From assembly GCA_036257565.1 (NCBI GenBank), contig DATAFH010000039.1, positions 1 through 64,000 on the forward strand: 64,000 nucleotides of DNA, in the 5' to 3' direction. Numbering within the stretch: the stretch's first letter is position 1; every line of letters starts with the position of its first letter. The DNA is from DASSUW01 sp036257565. Lineage in GTDB: Bacteria > Actinomycetota > Thermoleophilia > Solirubrobacterales > Solirubrobacteraceae. A model generated the notes under the pieces. That model had not been told where the DNA came from and searched no databases. It saw nothing but the letters and a program-made list of their open reading frames with translations. The position numbers were made by a program, and so were the translations under genes. Positions 8,101-19,837 of the stretch are shown one piece after another.

Positions 8101-8897
8101 CACGATCCTCCTCGTCGAGCCTGCTCGGTCTCCCGCGCCAGCCTGTCGCGGAACAACTCGAGCGCATGTCGGGTCTTCGTCTCCTGCTCGCCGGAGACGT
8201 CGATGCCGCGCTGGGCCAGGAAGGCGCGGACCTCGGCCGCGGCCAGGAACGCCTCGCGCGGCGGGCATTTCGTGGAGAGCTCGAGGATCCGCGTGTCGTC
8301 CGGGTACAGCCACAGCTCGGCGACCAGGTTGCGGCCGAACCCGGCGGGCGCGAACTTGAGCTTGAGCACGAAGATCGAGCCGAGCAGCGAGAGGTCGTCG
8401 AGCGCCAGCCCCTCGGGGGCATGGGCACGGAAGAACGCTCGCTGCTCCTTGGTGAAGAGCTTGCGCAGCGGCTTCCCGCCCGTCGCCGCCTCACGCACAC
8501 CGCCAACGGGGAGCACGTGCTTCATCGAGCCCGAGCAGACGAACCCGCCGGGCATGGCGTCGACCTCGACCCCGAACGCCGGCGACCGCCGCAGCGACCC
8601 GCGTAGCCGAGCCGGCGCGACGGGGCGCAGCTTGACCACCGAGTCGTCCCCCTTACGCTGGACCCGCCGCACGCGCACCACGACGCCGCGCTGGTTGAGC
8701 GCCAGGTCCGGCGTGTCGAGAAAGAACACCTGCCGGATCTGGGCGTCGAGCGGGTCGATCTCGAGCGCGCCGAGTGCCGCGCGCTGGTCCGACTCGGCCA
8801 CGGTCAGCTTGAGCTCGACGCTATCGGCATCCCCGAGCAGGTCGAGCAGCTCGGCGAGCTCGGTGTCGGTCAGCCGCGGGGCGACGGTCGCCGTCAT
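8100..8897 (-). CDS. CYTH-like (triphosphate tunnel fold) domain protein
   Basis: 265 residues. The beginning (DADSVELKLTV), followed by regularly spaced Arg/Lys strands (VFFLDTPDLALNQRGVVVRV, VVKLRPVAP, VLKLKFAP, VAELWLYPDDTRILELSTK), fits the CYTH superfamily of triphosphatases and class IV cyclases. The usual ExExK signature is reduced to SxExK, so catalysis is uncertain. The start at 8897 overlaps the stop of the preceding zinc-ribbon gene as ATGA. It sits in a four-gene minus operon with two zinc-ribbon proteins and the PLDc_N protein. Confidence 0.65.
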   Translation of the reverse strand: MTATVAPRLTDTELAELLDLLGDADSVELKLTVAESDQRAALGALEIDPLDAQIRQVFFLDTPDLALNQRGVVVRVRRVQRKGDDSVVKLRPVAPARLRGSLRRSPAFGVEVDAMPGGFVCSGSMKHVLPVGGVREAATGGKPLRKLFTKEQRAFFRAHAPEGLALDDLSLLGSIFVLKLKFAPAGFGRNLVAELWLYPDDTRILELSTKCPPREAFLAAAEVRAFLAQRGIDVSGEQETKTRHALELFRDRLARETEQARRGGS

Positions 8898-9210
8898 GTC
8901 ACTCCCTCCTCCGGCGCCAGGCCCATGACGCTCGCGTCGAGCAGCACGGTCCCGCCGCAGTTGCACAGATGATGGGGACCGCGGCGGCGATACCCGCGCC
9001 CGGAGGTCGCCGGAGCTCGACCGGCACCCCCGCCCGCCACGTCGCATCGCCGCAATACGGACAGGAGCGGCCCTCGCCCCACTTGCTCCTCACCCATTCC
9101 ATGCCGCCTGCCTCATACGCTCGCGTTCTGCTCGGAGACGAGTCACGCCACGCGCGATCCTGTTCGTCGGCCCGCTGCTCGGGGGTCGGGAACCACGACA
9201 TCGAGCTCAT
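8894..9210 (-). pseudogene. Small zinc-ribbon protein, one frameshift
   Basis: Begins MSSMSWFPTPEQRADEQ with a first zinc knuckle SCPYCGDATW, and the same frame runs on without sense to 8899. The second knuckle, CNCGGTVLLDASVMGL, is in the neighbouring frame and ends at 8894 with an ATGA overlap to the CYTH gene. The frame change is at about 8967. Matching knuckles and a normal operon overlap suggest the true protein is about 105 residues and that the frameshift is very recent or a sequencing error. Function unknown. Confidence 0.6.
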
Positions 9211-9545
9211 TCCGCGAAGTCCGACGCGTCGACCAGATCGTGCCTGAGCGCCGCGATGAGCGTCTCCACTTCGCGTTCCATGGACTCGCGGTCGATGTCC
9301 CGCACGACGCGCTCGATGACCGCCATGCCGACGCCGAGCTCCCGGTCGTAGCGCTGTGCGTCGTCGTTGGTGATCGTGACCTCCCGCCCGCTGCCGCACT
9401 GCCCGCAGCGCAGCCGCAGCCACCAGTGCTCCTCATCCGCGATGCGGGAGTCGACCGGCACCACATAGTCGCCCCGACACAGCCAGCAGATGCGGAGCGC
9501 GGCGTCGGGCCGTCGACGACGGCGGCTGAGGAGCCAATGCAGCAC
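9207..9545 (-). CDS. Zinc-ribbon hypothetical protein
   Basis: 112 residues from GTG at 9545, preceded by a good GGAGGA Shine-Dalgarno. Two cysteine pairs (ICWLCRGD and LRCGQCGSGRE), 25-30 residues apart, probably bind one zinc ion; the C-terminal half is helical and acidic (MEREVETLIAALRHDLVD). The stop overlaps the next start as ATGA. No specific function is known to me. It starts 126 bases from the divergent response regulator. Confidence 0.6.
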   Translation of the reverse strand: MLHWLLSRRRRRPDAALRICWLCRGDYVVPVDSRIADEEHWWLRLRCGQCGSGREVTITNDDAQRYDRELGVGMAVIERVVRDIDRESMEREVETLIAALRHDLVDASDFAE

Positions 9546-9671
9546 GATCGTCCTCCACGCTCTCAATCGGCGGCGAGCCACGGCAATGGGGCACACATGC
9601 CTGTTGCCGGGGGCCCCCACCCCAACGTCGCCGCGGGTGAATGCCGCCTCGACCGCGCTTATCCTCTGCCC

Positions 9672-10355
9672 GTGGTGATCCGGGTCATCCTCGCCGACGA
9701 CAGCTTCCTCGTCCTCCAAGGGCTGCGGCAGGTCCTCGACGGCGCCGAGGGCATCGAGGTGACCGCGGAGTGCGGCGACCTCGACTCGGTCGTGGCCGAG
9801 GTCGAGCGGGATCGCCCCGACGTGGTGGTGACCGACATCCGCATGCCGCCGACCAACACGGACGAGGGAGTGCAGCTCGCGGCGCGCCTGCGCGAGTCCG
9901 CTCCGGCGATCGGCGTCGTCGTGCTCAGCCAGTACACGGACCCGGCGTACGTTCGGGCGCTCCTCGAGGACGGGTCCGAGGGGCGCGCCTACCTACTCAA
10001 GGAGCGCGTCCACGACCGCCGGCAGATCGTCGACGCGATCGAGGCCGTCGCCGAGGGCTCCTCCGTCGTGGACCCGAAGGTCGTCGAGGTGCTGCTCGCA
10101 GCGAAGGGCCGCGGCGAGCGTTCGCCGCTCGCGGAGCTCACGCCCCGTGAGCTCGAGGTCCTGGCCGCGATCGCCGAGGGCAAGAGCAACACGGCAATCG
10201 CGGACTCGCTCGTGCTCACCAAGCGCGCCGTCGAGAAGCACATCAACGCGATCTTCCTCAAGCTCAACCTGTCGCACTCGCAGGAGGCGGAGCGGATCAG
10301 CCCGCGCGTGACCGCCGCGCTGACGTTCCTCTCCGAGACCTCGCACGTGGGGTAG
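9672..10355 (+). CDS. NarL/LuxR-type response regulator
   Basis: 227 residues. Receiver domain with ILADDSF (acidic pocket), phosphoacceptor Asp in VVVTDIRMPP, and lysine in YLLKERV; then a LuxR helix-turn-helix LTPRELEVLAAIAEGKSNTA and RAVEKHINAIFLKLNL. It should activate transcription when phosphorylated by a HisKA_3 kinase, most plausibly the one at 5981. Start is GTG at 9672, with a second GTG at 9675. It is divergent from the zinc-ribbon/CYTH operon and upstream of the DUF7144 operon, its likely targets. Confidence 0.9.
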   Translation: MVIRVILADDSFLVLQGLRQVLDGAEGIEVTAECGDLDSVVAEVERDRPDVVVTDIRMPPTNTDEGVQLAARLRESAPAIGVVVLSQYTDPAYVRALLEDGSEGRAYLLKERVHDRRQIVDAIEAVAEGSSVVDPKVVEVLLAAKGRGERSPLAELTPRELEVLAAIAEGKSNTAIADSLVLTKRAVEKHINAIFLKLNLSHSQEAERISPRVTAALTFLSETSHVG

Positions 10356-10461
10356 CCGGGGCAGGCGCGCACCCCCGGCGATCGGGAGGCGCGCGCCATT
10401 GCCCCGCCCCAGCCGCGCGGCCTAGTGTCGGCCTCCCCTAGTCCCGTGGCAAGGAGTTTCC

Positions 10462-10893
10462 ATGACACAGATGCAGACGCCGATCACGCCCTCGGGCACG
10501 CGACCGTCCGGCGCATGGGCCGGATGGGTGGTGTTCGGCGCGATGATGCTGATGCTGCTCGGGTCGCTCCACGTGGTCCAGGGCCTGGTCGCGCTCTTCG
10601 ACGAGGGCTACCTGCTCACGCGCGCGGGCGACGATCTGCTGCTCGTCAACGTCGACGCGTGGGGCGTGATCATGCTCTGCTGGGGCGCGCTGCTCGTGGC
10701 GGCCGGCCTGGGGCTGTCGGCGGGGCGGGGCTGGGCCCGCTGGTTCGCGATCGGCGTCGCGTTCATCGACGTCATCCTGCAGATCGGCTTCCTGTCCGCG
10801 TATCCGATCTGGTCGGCCATCCTGATCGTGCTGGACGTCCTCGTGATCTTCGCGCTCACGGCCCGCTGGGACGAAGCGCGGGCCGCCATGTGA
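10462..10893 (+). CDS. DUF7144 four-helix membrane protein
   Basis: 143 residues with four hydrophobic segments (WAGWVVFGAMMLMLLGSLHV, VDAWGVIMLCWGALLVAAGL, WFAIGVAFIDVILQIGFL, WSAILIVLDVLVIFALTA), the pattern of the actinobacterial DUF7144 family of unknown function. AAGGAG precedes the ATG. Its stop overlaps the GTG of the next gene (GTGA), making it the first gene of a coupled operon running to 15.5 kb. Confidence 0.8.
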   Translation: MTQMQTPITPSGTRPSGAWAGWVVFGAMMLMLLGSLHVVQGLVALFDEGYLLTRAGDDLLLVNVDAWGVIMLCWGALLVAAGLGLSAGRGWARWFAIGVAFIDVILQIGFLSAYPIWSAILIVLDVLVIFALTARWDEARAAM

Positions 10894-11285
10894 CCGCCGT
10901 GGAGCAGCCGCCCGCAGCGTCGGTACGGGTTCTGACGGTCGACGACCAGGCGCTCTTCCGTGGGATCGCCCGTGAGGTCATCGACGCCACGCCCGGGTTC
11001 GAGCTGGCCGGCGAGGCGACCTGCGGCGAGGAGGCCATCACCGCCGTGCGCGATCTCGCGCCGCACCTCGTCCTCCTCGACGTGCGCATGCCGGGCATGA
11101 ACGGCGTGGACGTCGCGCGGCACCTTGCGGCGAATCACCCGGACACGGTTGTCGTGCTGATCTCGATCGAGGAGTCTGTGGACGTGCCGTCCGCCGCCCA
11201 GCTGACCGACACGGTGCCGTTCGTCCGAAAGCGGGACTTCGGCCCCGCGCTCCTGCGCGGCCTGTGGGCCGCGCACGGCAGATGA
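10890..11285 (+). CDS. Stand-alone receiver-domain protein (CheY-like)
   Basis: 131 residues containing only a receiver domain: acidic pair in LTVDDQALFRG, phosphoacceptor Asp in LVLLDVRMPGMNG, conserved Lys in FVRKRDF. No output domain follows, so it must act through a partner or as a phosphate sink. It overlaps DUF7144 upstream and the holin-phosphodiesterase gene downstream by 4 bases each, so these three products are probably made in fixed ratio. Confidence 0.85.
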   Translation: MTAVEQPPAASVRVLTVDDQALFRGIAREVIDATPGFELAGEATCGEEAITAVRDLAPHLVLLDVRMPGMNGVDVARHLAANHPDTVVVLISIEESVDVPSAAQLTDTVPFVRKRDFGPALLRGLWAAHGR

Positions 11286-13429
11286 AGACCGGCGGCAGAC
11301 GCGTCCCGCTTCACCGCGCGGTACTGCGGGGCGCGATCGTCCTCGTGGTCGACGCGCTCGCGCTCCTGCTGCTGGCCGCCGTGCTGCCGGGGTTCGACCT
11401 CGAAGGGTTCGGCGCGGCGCTGCTCATGGCCGTCGTGGTCGGCGTGCTCAACGCCCTCGTGTGGCCGTTGATCGTCCGCTTCGCGCTCCCGCTCACCGTG
11501 GCGACGCTCGGCCTCGGCGCGCTGGTCCTGAACGGCGTCATCGTCGCCGTCGCCGCGTCGATCGACTTCGGCGCCAGCGTGGACGACGTGTTCAGCGGCG
11601 TGGTCGTGGCCCTCGGCTTCACGCTCGTGACGGCCGTCGCGGACACGCTGCTCTCCATCGACGACGACCAGCGGTGGCATCACGACGTCGTGCGGCGCCA
11701 GGCGCGCCGCCGCGGGGACGCGCGCGAGAGCGACGTGCCGGGGATCGTCTTCCTGGAGATCGACGGGCTCGCCCACGGCGTGATCCGGCGCGCGGTGCGA
11801 GACGGCAACGCCCCGGAGCTCGCCCGCTGGATCCATGCGGGGAGCCATCGCCTCGAGCAGTGGGAGACCGATTGGTCCTCGCAGACCGGCGCCTGCCAGG
11901 CCGGGCTGCTGCACGGCAACAACGACGACATGCCCGCGTTCCGCTGGTGGGAGAAGGATCGCGGCCGCGCGATCGTCACCAACCACCCCAAGGATGCCGC
12001 CGAGCTGGAGCGTCGCCACTCGGACGGGCGCGGCCTCCTGCACGAGGACGGTGCGAGTCGAGCCAACATCCTCTCCGGCGACGCGCCGCATTCGATGCTG
12101 ACCATGAGCACGGTCCTGGACGTCCGGCGCGGCAAGCTCGGCAGCGACTACTTCGCCTACTTCGCGCAGCCGTCGAGCGTCGCGCGCACCCTGTGGCTGG
12201 TCATCGGGGAGGTGATCGCGGAGCGCTTCCACGCCACGGTCCAGCGACGCCGGGGCGTCGAGCCGCGCGTCGCGCGCTCGCGGACGTACGCCGTCGTGCG
12301 GGCCTGGGCGACCGTGGTGCAGCTGGACCTCCAGGTCGCCGCCGTGGTCGCCGACGTGCTGGCGGGCCGCCCCGTGATCTACAGCACGTTCCTGGCCTAT
12401 GACGAGGTCGCGCACCACTCCGGCGTCGAGCGTCCGGACACGCTCGCCGTCCTGCGGCGGGTCGACGGCCGGATCGGCCGCATCGCCGCCGCGCTCGATG
12501 CCGCGGCGCGGCCGTACCACGTCGTGGTTCTGTCCGATCACGGCCAGTCGCAGGGCGCGACCTTCGAGGACCGGTTCGGGGTCTCGCTCGAGGAGGTCGT
12601 CCGGTCCGCCACCGGCGCCGCCGACGTCCAGGCCGACGAGGCGTCCGACCACGCGGGCATGTACCTGAACGCGTCGCTGACCGAGCTGGCGGGCGGCCAG
12701 GGTGCCGTCGCCCGCACCGTGCGCAGCGCGACGGGTGGACGGCGCGTCGACGGCGCCGTCGAGCTCGGGCGCGAGCACCGCACCGAGCTCGAGCGGGCGC
12801 GCGGCGGCGGCTCGCTGCCTGATCTGTCGGTCATGGCGTCCGGCTGCCTCGGCCTCATCAGCTTCCCGCGCGAGCCGGGACGGGTGCCGCTCGAGCGCCT
12901 GACGGAGCTGTATCCACGTCTGCTGCCGGCGCTGCGCGAGCATCCGGGAATCGGCTTCGTGCTCGTCCGCTCGGAGCGCGACGGCGCGGTCGTGCTCGGC
13001 CCGCGCGGCATGCGCTTCCTCGACCGAGACGACGAGGTCGAGGGCGAGGACCCGCTGGCGCCGTTCGGCCCGAACGCCGCCGACCACGTGCGCCGGACCG
13101 ACCGGTTCGCCCATTGCCCGGACGTGCTTGTCAACAGCACCTACTGGGCCGAGACCGACGAAGTGGCCGCGTTCGAGCACCTGGTCGGCTCCCACGGCGG
13201 CATGGGGGGCGGGCAGTCGCATCCGTTCGTGCTCTTTCCCGCGGCGTGGCACTACCCCGAGGAGCCCGTCGTCGGCGCCGAGGCGCTGCACGGCCTCATG
13301 CGCGGCTGGCTCGTGGATCTCGGGCACCCGGCGTACAGGCGTCCCATGGTGGGGCGTGCACCCTTGCCCGGTGCCGAGCCGGACGCTCTGATGGACGCAA
13401 AGACCGAGAGGAGCGGCCATGGCCGATGA
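11282..13429 (+). CDS. Phage-holin-4-like membrane domain fused to phosphodiesterase/alkaline phosphatase domain
   Basis: 715 residues. Residues about 12-120 form four transmembrane segments with the VGVLNALVWPLIVRFALPLT motif of the mycobacterial type-4 holin-like family (PF04020). The rest is an alkaline-phosphatase-superfamily phosphodiesterase: metal and nucleophile regions FLEIDGLAHGV, WSSQTGACQAGLLHGNN, TFLAYDEVAHHSGVERP, VVLSDHGQSQG and VGSHGGMGGGQSHP. The membrane part probably anchors a hydrolase acting on a phosphodiester or nucleotide at the envelope. This fusion recurs in actinobacteria, but I know of no defined substrate. It is coupled by ATGA to the receiver gene. Confidence 0.8.
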   Translation: MKTGGRRVPLHRAVLRGAIVLVVDALALLLLAAVLPGFDLEGFGAALLMAVVVGVLNALVWPLIVRFALPLTVATLGLGALVLNGVIVAVAASIDFGASVDDVFSGVVVALGFTLVTAVADTLLSIDDDQRWHHDVVRRQARRRGDARESDVPGIVFLEIDGLAHGVIRRAVRDGNAPELARWIHAGSHRLEQWETDWSSQTGACQAGLLHGNNDDMPAFRWWEKDRGRAIVTNHPKDAAELERRHSDGRGLLHEDGASRANILSGDAPHSMLTMSTVLDVRRGKLGSDYFAYFAQPSSVARTLWLVIGEVIAERFHATVQRRRGVEPRVARSRTYAVVRAWATVVQLDLQVAAVVADVLAGRPVIYSTFLAYDEVAHHSGVERPDTLAVLRRVDGRIGRIAAALDAAARPYHVVVLSDHGQSQGATFEDRFGVSLEEVVRSATGAADVQADEASDHAGMYLNASLTELAGGQGAVARTVRSATGGRRVDGAVELGREHRTELERARGGGSLPDLSVMASGCLGLISFPREPGRVPLERLTELYPRLLPALREHPGIGFVLVRSERDGAVVLGPRGMRFLDRDDEVEGEDPLAPFGPNAADHVRRTDRFAHCPDVLVNSTYWAETDEVAAFEHLVGSHGGMGGGQSHPFVLFPAAWHYPEEPVVGAEALHGLMRGWLVDLGHPAYRRPMVGRAPLPGAEPDALMDAKTERSGHGR

Positions 13430-13850
13430 GCTGGAAGAGATGGGCCCGATCGACTACGTGGTCATCGAATGGCCGGGACGGCAGCCGGACGGCGAGGCGG
13501 CGCCCTTGCTCGTCGACCTCGTCGACCGCGGCATCATCCGGGTGCTCGACATCGCGTTCATCGCCAAGGAGGAGGACGGCTCCGTCACGGCGGCGGAGAT
13601 GAGTGACTTCGGTAACGCGTTCGGCGAGTTCGACGGAGCGTCGTCGGGGTTGCTGGGCGAGGACGACCTGCAGGAGGCGGGCGCGGCGCTCGAGCCGGGC
13701 ACCTGCGCGGCCGTGCTGCTGTGGGAGAACCGCTGGGCCGCGCCGATCGCGGTCGCGCTCCGGCGCTCCGGCGGCCAGCTCGTCGCCAGCGGCCGCATCC
13801 CGGTGCAGGCCATCATCGCGTCGCTCGACGCGGCGGAAGCCGTCCGCTAG
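13419..13850 (+). CDS. DUF6325 family protein
   Basis: 143 residues starting with the typical MGPIDYVVIEWPG sequence, followed by an acidic central region and LEPGTCAAVLLWENRWA near the end, as in the soluble DUF6325/DUF1269-like actinobacterial family. Function unknown; often found with SHOCT and membrane stress proteins, as here. GAGAGGAG precedes the ATG; the gene overlaps the phosphodiesterase by 11 bases. Confidence 0.8.
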   Translation: MADELEEMGPIDYVVIEWPGRQPDGEAAPLLVDLVDRGIIRVLDIAFIAKEEDGSVTAAEMSDFGNAFGEFDGASSGLLGEDDLQEAGAALEPGTCAAVLLWENRWAAPIAVALRRSGGQLVASGRIPVQAIIASLDAAEAVR

Positions 13851-13874
13851 AAACTTCGAGAAAGGACAGACACC

Positions 13875-14150
13875 ATGCCCGGACTGCTTCGCGGGGTCGC
13901 CCGCACCGCTGTGATCGCCGGCACGGCGACCTCCGTCAGCAACCGCGTCTCGCGACGCCAGGCGAGTCGCTGGGCGCAGCAGGACGCGCAGTCGTCCGGT
14001 GGACCGACCGGCTATGCCGAGCCGGAGCCCGCGCCCGCGCCGGCGGCCGATCCGATCGAGCAGCTCAAGGAGCTCGGGGCGCTGCACCAGCAGGGCATTC
14101 TCACCGACGAGGAGTTCGCGGCCCAAAAGGCCAAGATCCTCGGGCGCTGA
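13875..14150 (+). CDS. Small SHOCT-domain protein
   Basis: 91 residues: a short hydrophobic N-terminus (GVARTAVIAGTATSVSNRVS), a Pro/Ala linker (EPAPAPAADP), and a C-terminal SHOCT motif IEQLKELGALHQQGILTDEE followed by FAAQKAKIL. SHOCT is a short helical oligomerisation module attached to many unrelated proteins. GAAAGGA stands before the ATG. Family and context suggest an envelope-associated accessory protein. Confidence 0.8.
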   Translation: MPGLLRGVARTAVIAGTATSVSNRVSRRQASRWAQQDAQSSGGPTGYAEPEPAPAPAADPIEQLKELGALHQQGILTDEEFAAQKAKILGR

Positions 14151-14163
14151 CTTCGAGCCAAGC

Positions 14164-15513
14164 ATGCCGCGCCGGGTCCTCACGCTCGTCCTCATCACGG
14201 TCGCGACGCTGCTCGCGTTCCTGGCCGTGCTGGCACTCTGGGTCAACCGCCAGATCGTCAACACGGACAACTTCACGAACACGAGCAGCGCGCTCCTCCA
14301 GGAGCCCGCCATCCGCGACCAGATGGCGGGCTACCTGGTCGACGAGCTCTACGCCAAGGTCGACGTCGAGGCGGAGATCCGCGCCGCTCTCCCGGACCGC
14401 GCCGATCCGCTCGCGGGCACCGCCGCCGGCGCGCTGCGCGACTTCGCCGACCGCGCGACGCGCGACGTTCTCGCCCGGCCGCGGACTCAGCAGCTGTGGG
14501 AGGACGCCAACCGCGCGATGCACGCCGAGCTCATCCAGGTGCTCGAAGGCGGCGGGTCCACGGTGTCGACCGAAGGCGGCATGGTCGTTCTCGACCTGCG
14601 CGAGCTGCTCAACCAGACTGCCCAGCGGGTGGGCATCGGCGCCCGGCTGCGTGACCGGATCCCGCCCGACGCGGCGCGCATCACGGTGCTGCGGTCCGAC
14701 CAGCTCGACACCGCCCAGACCGCGTTCGTCGTCCTCCGGGCGCTCCCGTGGGTGCTCGTCGGCCTCTCACTCGGCCTGTTCGCCGCCGCGCTGGCGATCG
14801 CGCGCAACTGGCGCCGCCAGGCGTTGCGCGCATGCGGCTTCGGCCTCCTCCTGGCCGGCGCGAGCGCACTCGCGGCCCGGACCCTGATCGGCGACGCGGT
14901 GGTCGGCTCGCTCGCCGGCACGGAGGCCGTCGTGCCGCCGGCGGAGCAGGCGTGGTCGATCATGACGACCTTCCTTGACGAGGCCGCCGAGGCGACCCTG
15001 TTCTACGGCCTGCTGGTGATCGTGTGCGCCTGGCTCGCCGGGCCGTCACGGCCGGCCGTCTGGCTGCGCCGCATACTCGCCCCGTACATCCGGAGCCCGT
15101 GGCTCGCCTACAGCGGGCTCGCCGTTCTCGTGCTCCTGCTCATCTGGTGGGCGCCCACCCCGGCGACGCGGCGCCCCCTCGGGATTCTCATCATCGCGGC
15201 CCTGCTGGCCGTGGGCCTCGAGATCCTTCGCCACCAGACGCGTCGTGAATTTCCGGACGCGACGCCGGAGCAGGCGGCACGACGCCGCCGCGAGTTCCTC
15301 GACCGGACCCGCGAGCGAGCGCGGTCGTGGAGGGCCGGGATGCGCCAGGGGGCGCCGGCGGGTGCGGTGGTCACTGAGGCGCAGGACACGCGCCTCGACG
15401 AGCTCGAGCGCCTGGCGCGCCTGCGGGACGCCGGCGTGCTCGACGCGCGCGAGTTCGAACAGGAGAAGCGCCGCCTGCTGCACGCAGACGGCGCTTCGAT
15501 TCCCGCCGGCTGA
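14164..15513 (+). CDS. Multi-spanning membrane protein with extracytoplasmic domain and C-terminal SHOCT-like module
   Basis: 449 residues. An N-terminal membrane helix (VLTLVLITVATLLAFLAVLA) precedes a roughly 170-residue soluble domain (NTDNFTNTSSALLQEPAIRD onward) as in actinobacterial integral membrane proteins of unknown role. Four more hydrophobic segments follow between residues 195 and 355. A final helical piece, RLDELERLARLRDAGVLDAR then EFEQEKRRLL, is a SHOCT-type module like that of the preceding gene. The gap to that gene is 13 bases, so they are co-transcribed. Confidence 0.75.
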   Translation: MPRRVLTLVLITVATLLAFLAVLALWVNRQIVNTDNFTNTSSALLQEPAIRDQMAGYLVDELYAKVDVEAEIRAALPDRADPLAGTAAGALRDFADRATRDVLARPRTQQLWEDANRAMHAELIQVLEGGGSTVSTEGGMVVLDLRELLNQTAQRVGIGARLRDRIPPDAARITVLRSDQLDTAQTAFVVLRALPWVLVGLSLGLFAAALAIARNWRRQALRACGFGLLLAGASALAARTLIGDAVVGSLAGTEAVVPPAEQAWSIMTTFLDEAAEATLFYGLLVIVCAWLAGPSRPAVWLRRILAPYIRSPWLAYSGLAVLVLLLIWWAPTPATRRPLGILIIAALLAVGLEILRHQTRREFPDATPEQAARRRREFLDRTRERARSWRAGMRQGAPAGAVVTEAQDTRLDELERLARLRDAGVLDAREFEQEKRRLLHADGASIPAG

Positions 15514-15523
15514 GAAGCGGGGC

Positions 15524-16024
15524 TTACACCCCGGCGGGCGCGCCACCGCCGAGCGCCGCCTGGAGGTGCTGCTCCTCCTCGGTGCTGAGCGAGGTCTGGA
15601 TGATCTCGCCGCCGAACGGCTGCATCCGCTCGATCAGCTTGTCGCGCGCCTGGGTCTCGCCGAGCGCGATCAGAGCGGCGCCACCCGGCGGAAGCTTGGC
15701 GCCGAGCTCCTTCATGAAGTCGTCGTTCACGCCGGTGTCGGAGAGCTTGCCCCCCAGCGCGCCCGATGCGGCGCCGACGGCCATGCCGAACAGCGGCGCG
15801 AGGAACAGGAGCCCGATGAGGCCGCCCCACATCGCGCCTCCGGCAGCGCCCATGCCGGTGGCGCTGAAGGCCTGGTGCAGCTTGATCTTGCCGTCCTGCT
15901 CGCGGACCACGACGACCGCGTCCTGCAGCTGGACCAGGTGCTCCCGGGTGGCGCGCACGAGCTCGGCTCGCGCTTCCTCGGCGGTCGCCTGGTCGGGATA
16001 GGCGATAGCGATGAGATTGCTCAC
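15524..16024 (-). CDS. DUF1269-like membrane-associated protein
   Basis: 166 residues from GTG at 16024. SNLIAIAYPDQATAEEARAE is a typical family start, followed by LQDAVVVVREQDGKIKLHQ and a Gly/Ala-rich hydrophobic hairpin (GGAMWGGLIGLLFLAPLFGM, AVGAASGALGGKLSDTG) as in DUF1269 proteins. The C-terminal half resembles a ferredoxin-like fold. It is convergent with the SHOCT operon, 10 bases apart, and shares its probable envelope role. Confidence 0.8.
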   Translation of the reverse strand: MSNLIAIAYPDQATAEEARAELVRATREHLVQLQDAVVVVREQDGKIKLHQAFSATGMGAAGGAMWGGLIGLLFLAPLFGMAVGAASGALGGKLSDTGVNDDFMKELGAKLPPGGAALIALGETQARDKLIERMQPFGGEIIQTSLSTEEEQHLQAALGGGAPAGV

Positions 16025-16170
16025 GATCGGCGTTCCTCCGTCATCGGTGATGCAGGTCACGACGAGTCTTGTCGGGCACCGGCGGTCCGGGCAAGGAAGC
16101 GAGCATGCTGGGAAAGCGGGGTGCCTGCCTCCTCGCACCCCCGGGACGCTGCCGCGACGATCTCACCCCC

Positions 16171-16780
16171 ATGCCCGAGGCGGGAACGGGCTCGAGCCGG
16201 CTCGGGCTGCTGCTTGCGATGGCGATGTTCGTGCTCGTGGTCGACACGTCGCTCATGAACGTGTCGATCTCAGCGGTGGTGCACGACCTCGACTGTCCGG
16301 GATCCGGCTCGTGCGCGACGTCCCCTATACGGGACCGCGCGGCGTCGATGTCGTCGGCGCGGGCCTCTCGGTCCTGGGAGCGCGTAAGCGAGGCGGCCGG
16401 GGTGAACTCGGCGGCGGGCTCGTTCGGCGTCGTTCGGGCTCGCCTTCGCCGGCGCGATCATGCTGGCGACGCTGTCGATCGCGTTCACCAACGAGGCCGA
16501 CGCCAGCTCCGTGCTACCTGAGAGCGACAAGGACGGCGTGGCGCAGGTGCTCGAGGACGACGCGGAGGTCATTCGCAACACCCAGCTCGAGGAGCTGCTC
16601 GCGGATGAGCCGCCCGAGATCCGAGACGAGATCATCAGCATCAACACCGACGCGAGGCCGGTCGCCCTCCAGGTGGCGCTGCTGATCCCGATCCTCGCCG
16701 GCCTGCTCAACGCGTTCCGCATGATGCGCCTCCCGGACCCCAGGCCGTCGGCCTCGGTCGAGGGCATGGCACTCGCCTAA
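16171..16780 (+). pseudogene. Remnant of an MFS (DHA2-type) drug transporter
   Basis: The start (LLLAMAMFVLVVDTSLMNVS) matches helix 1 of 14-TM MFS exporters. A mid-protein piece (TGPRGVDVVGAGLSVLG) appears in another frame, and the C-terminus (GLAFAGAIMLATLSI, a long loop, then QVALLIPILAGLLNAFRMM) in a third. Only about 200 codons of an expected 500 or more remain, with at least two internal deletions. No working transporter can be made. Confidence 0.75.
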
Positions 16781-16894
16781 CGATCCGGGACGCGTACTTG
16801 CCCATCCCATAGCGCTTGTCCCGGATCCAGTTGCAGATGACGAGGTTTCCACCGACGTCTCGCGCGGGCCGTGCCAAACCAGCGCACGCATCCG

Positions 16895-19837
<2,943 letters not shown>

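Noticed and set aside
11135..13420. 761-codon minus ORF opposite the holin-phosphodiesterase gene
   Set aside because: Arg/His/Glu-rich shadow typical of high GC; the plus strand has recognised catalytic motifs and coupled starts.
11282..13429. Prophage holin as evidence for a phage
   Set aside because: The holin-like domain is fused to a phosphodiesterase and sits in a chromosomal operon without phage genes.
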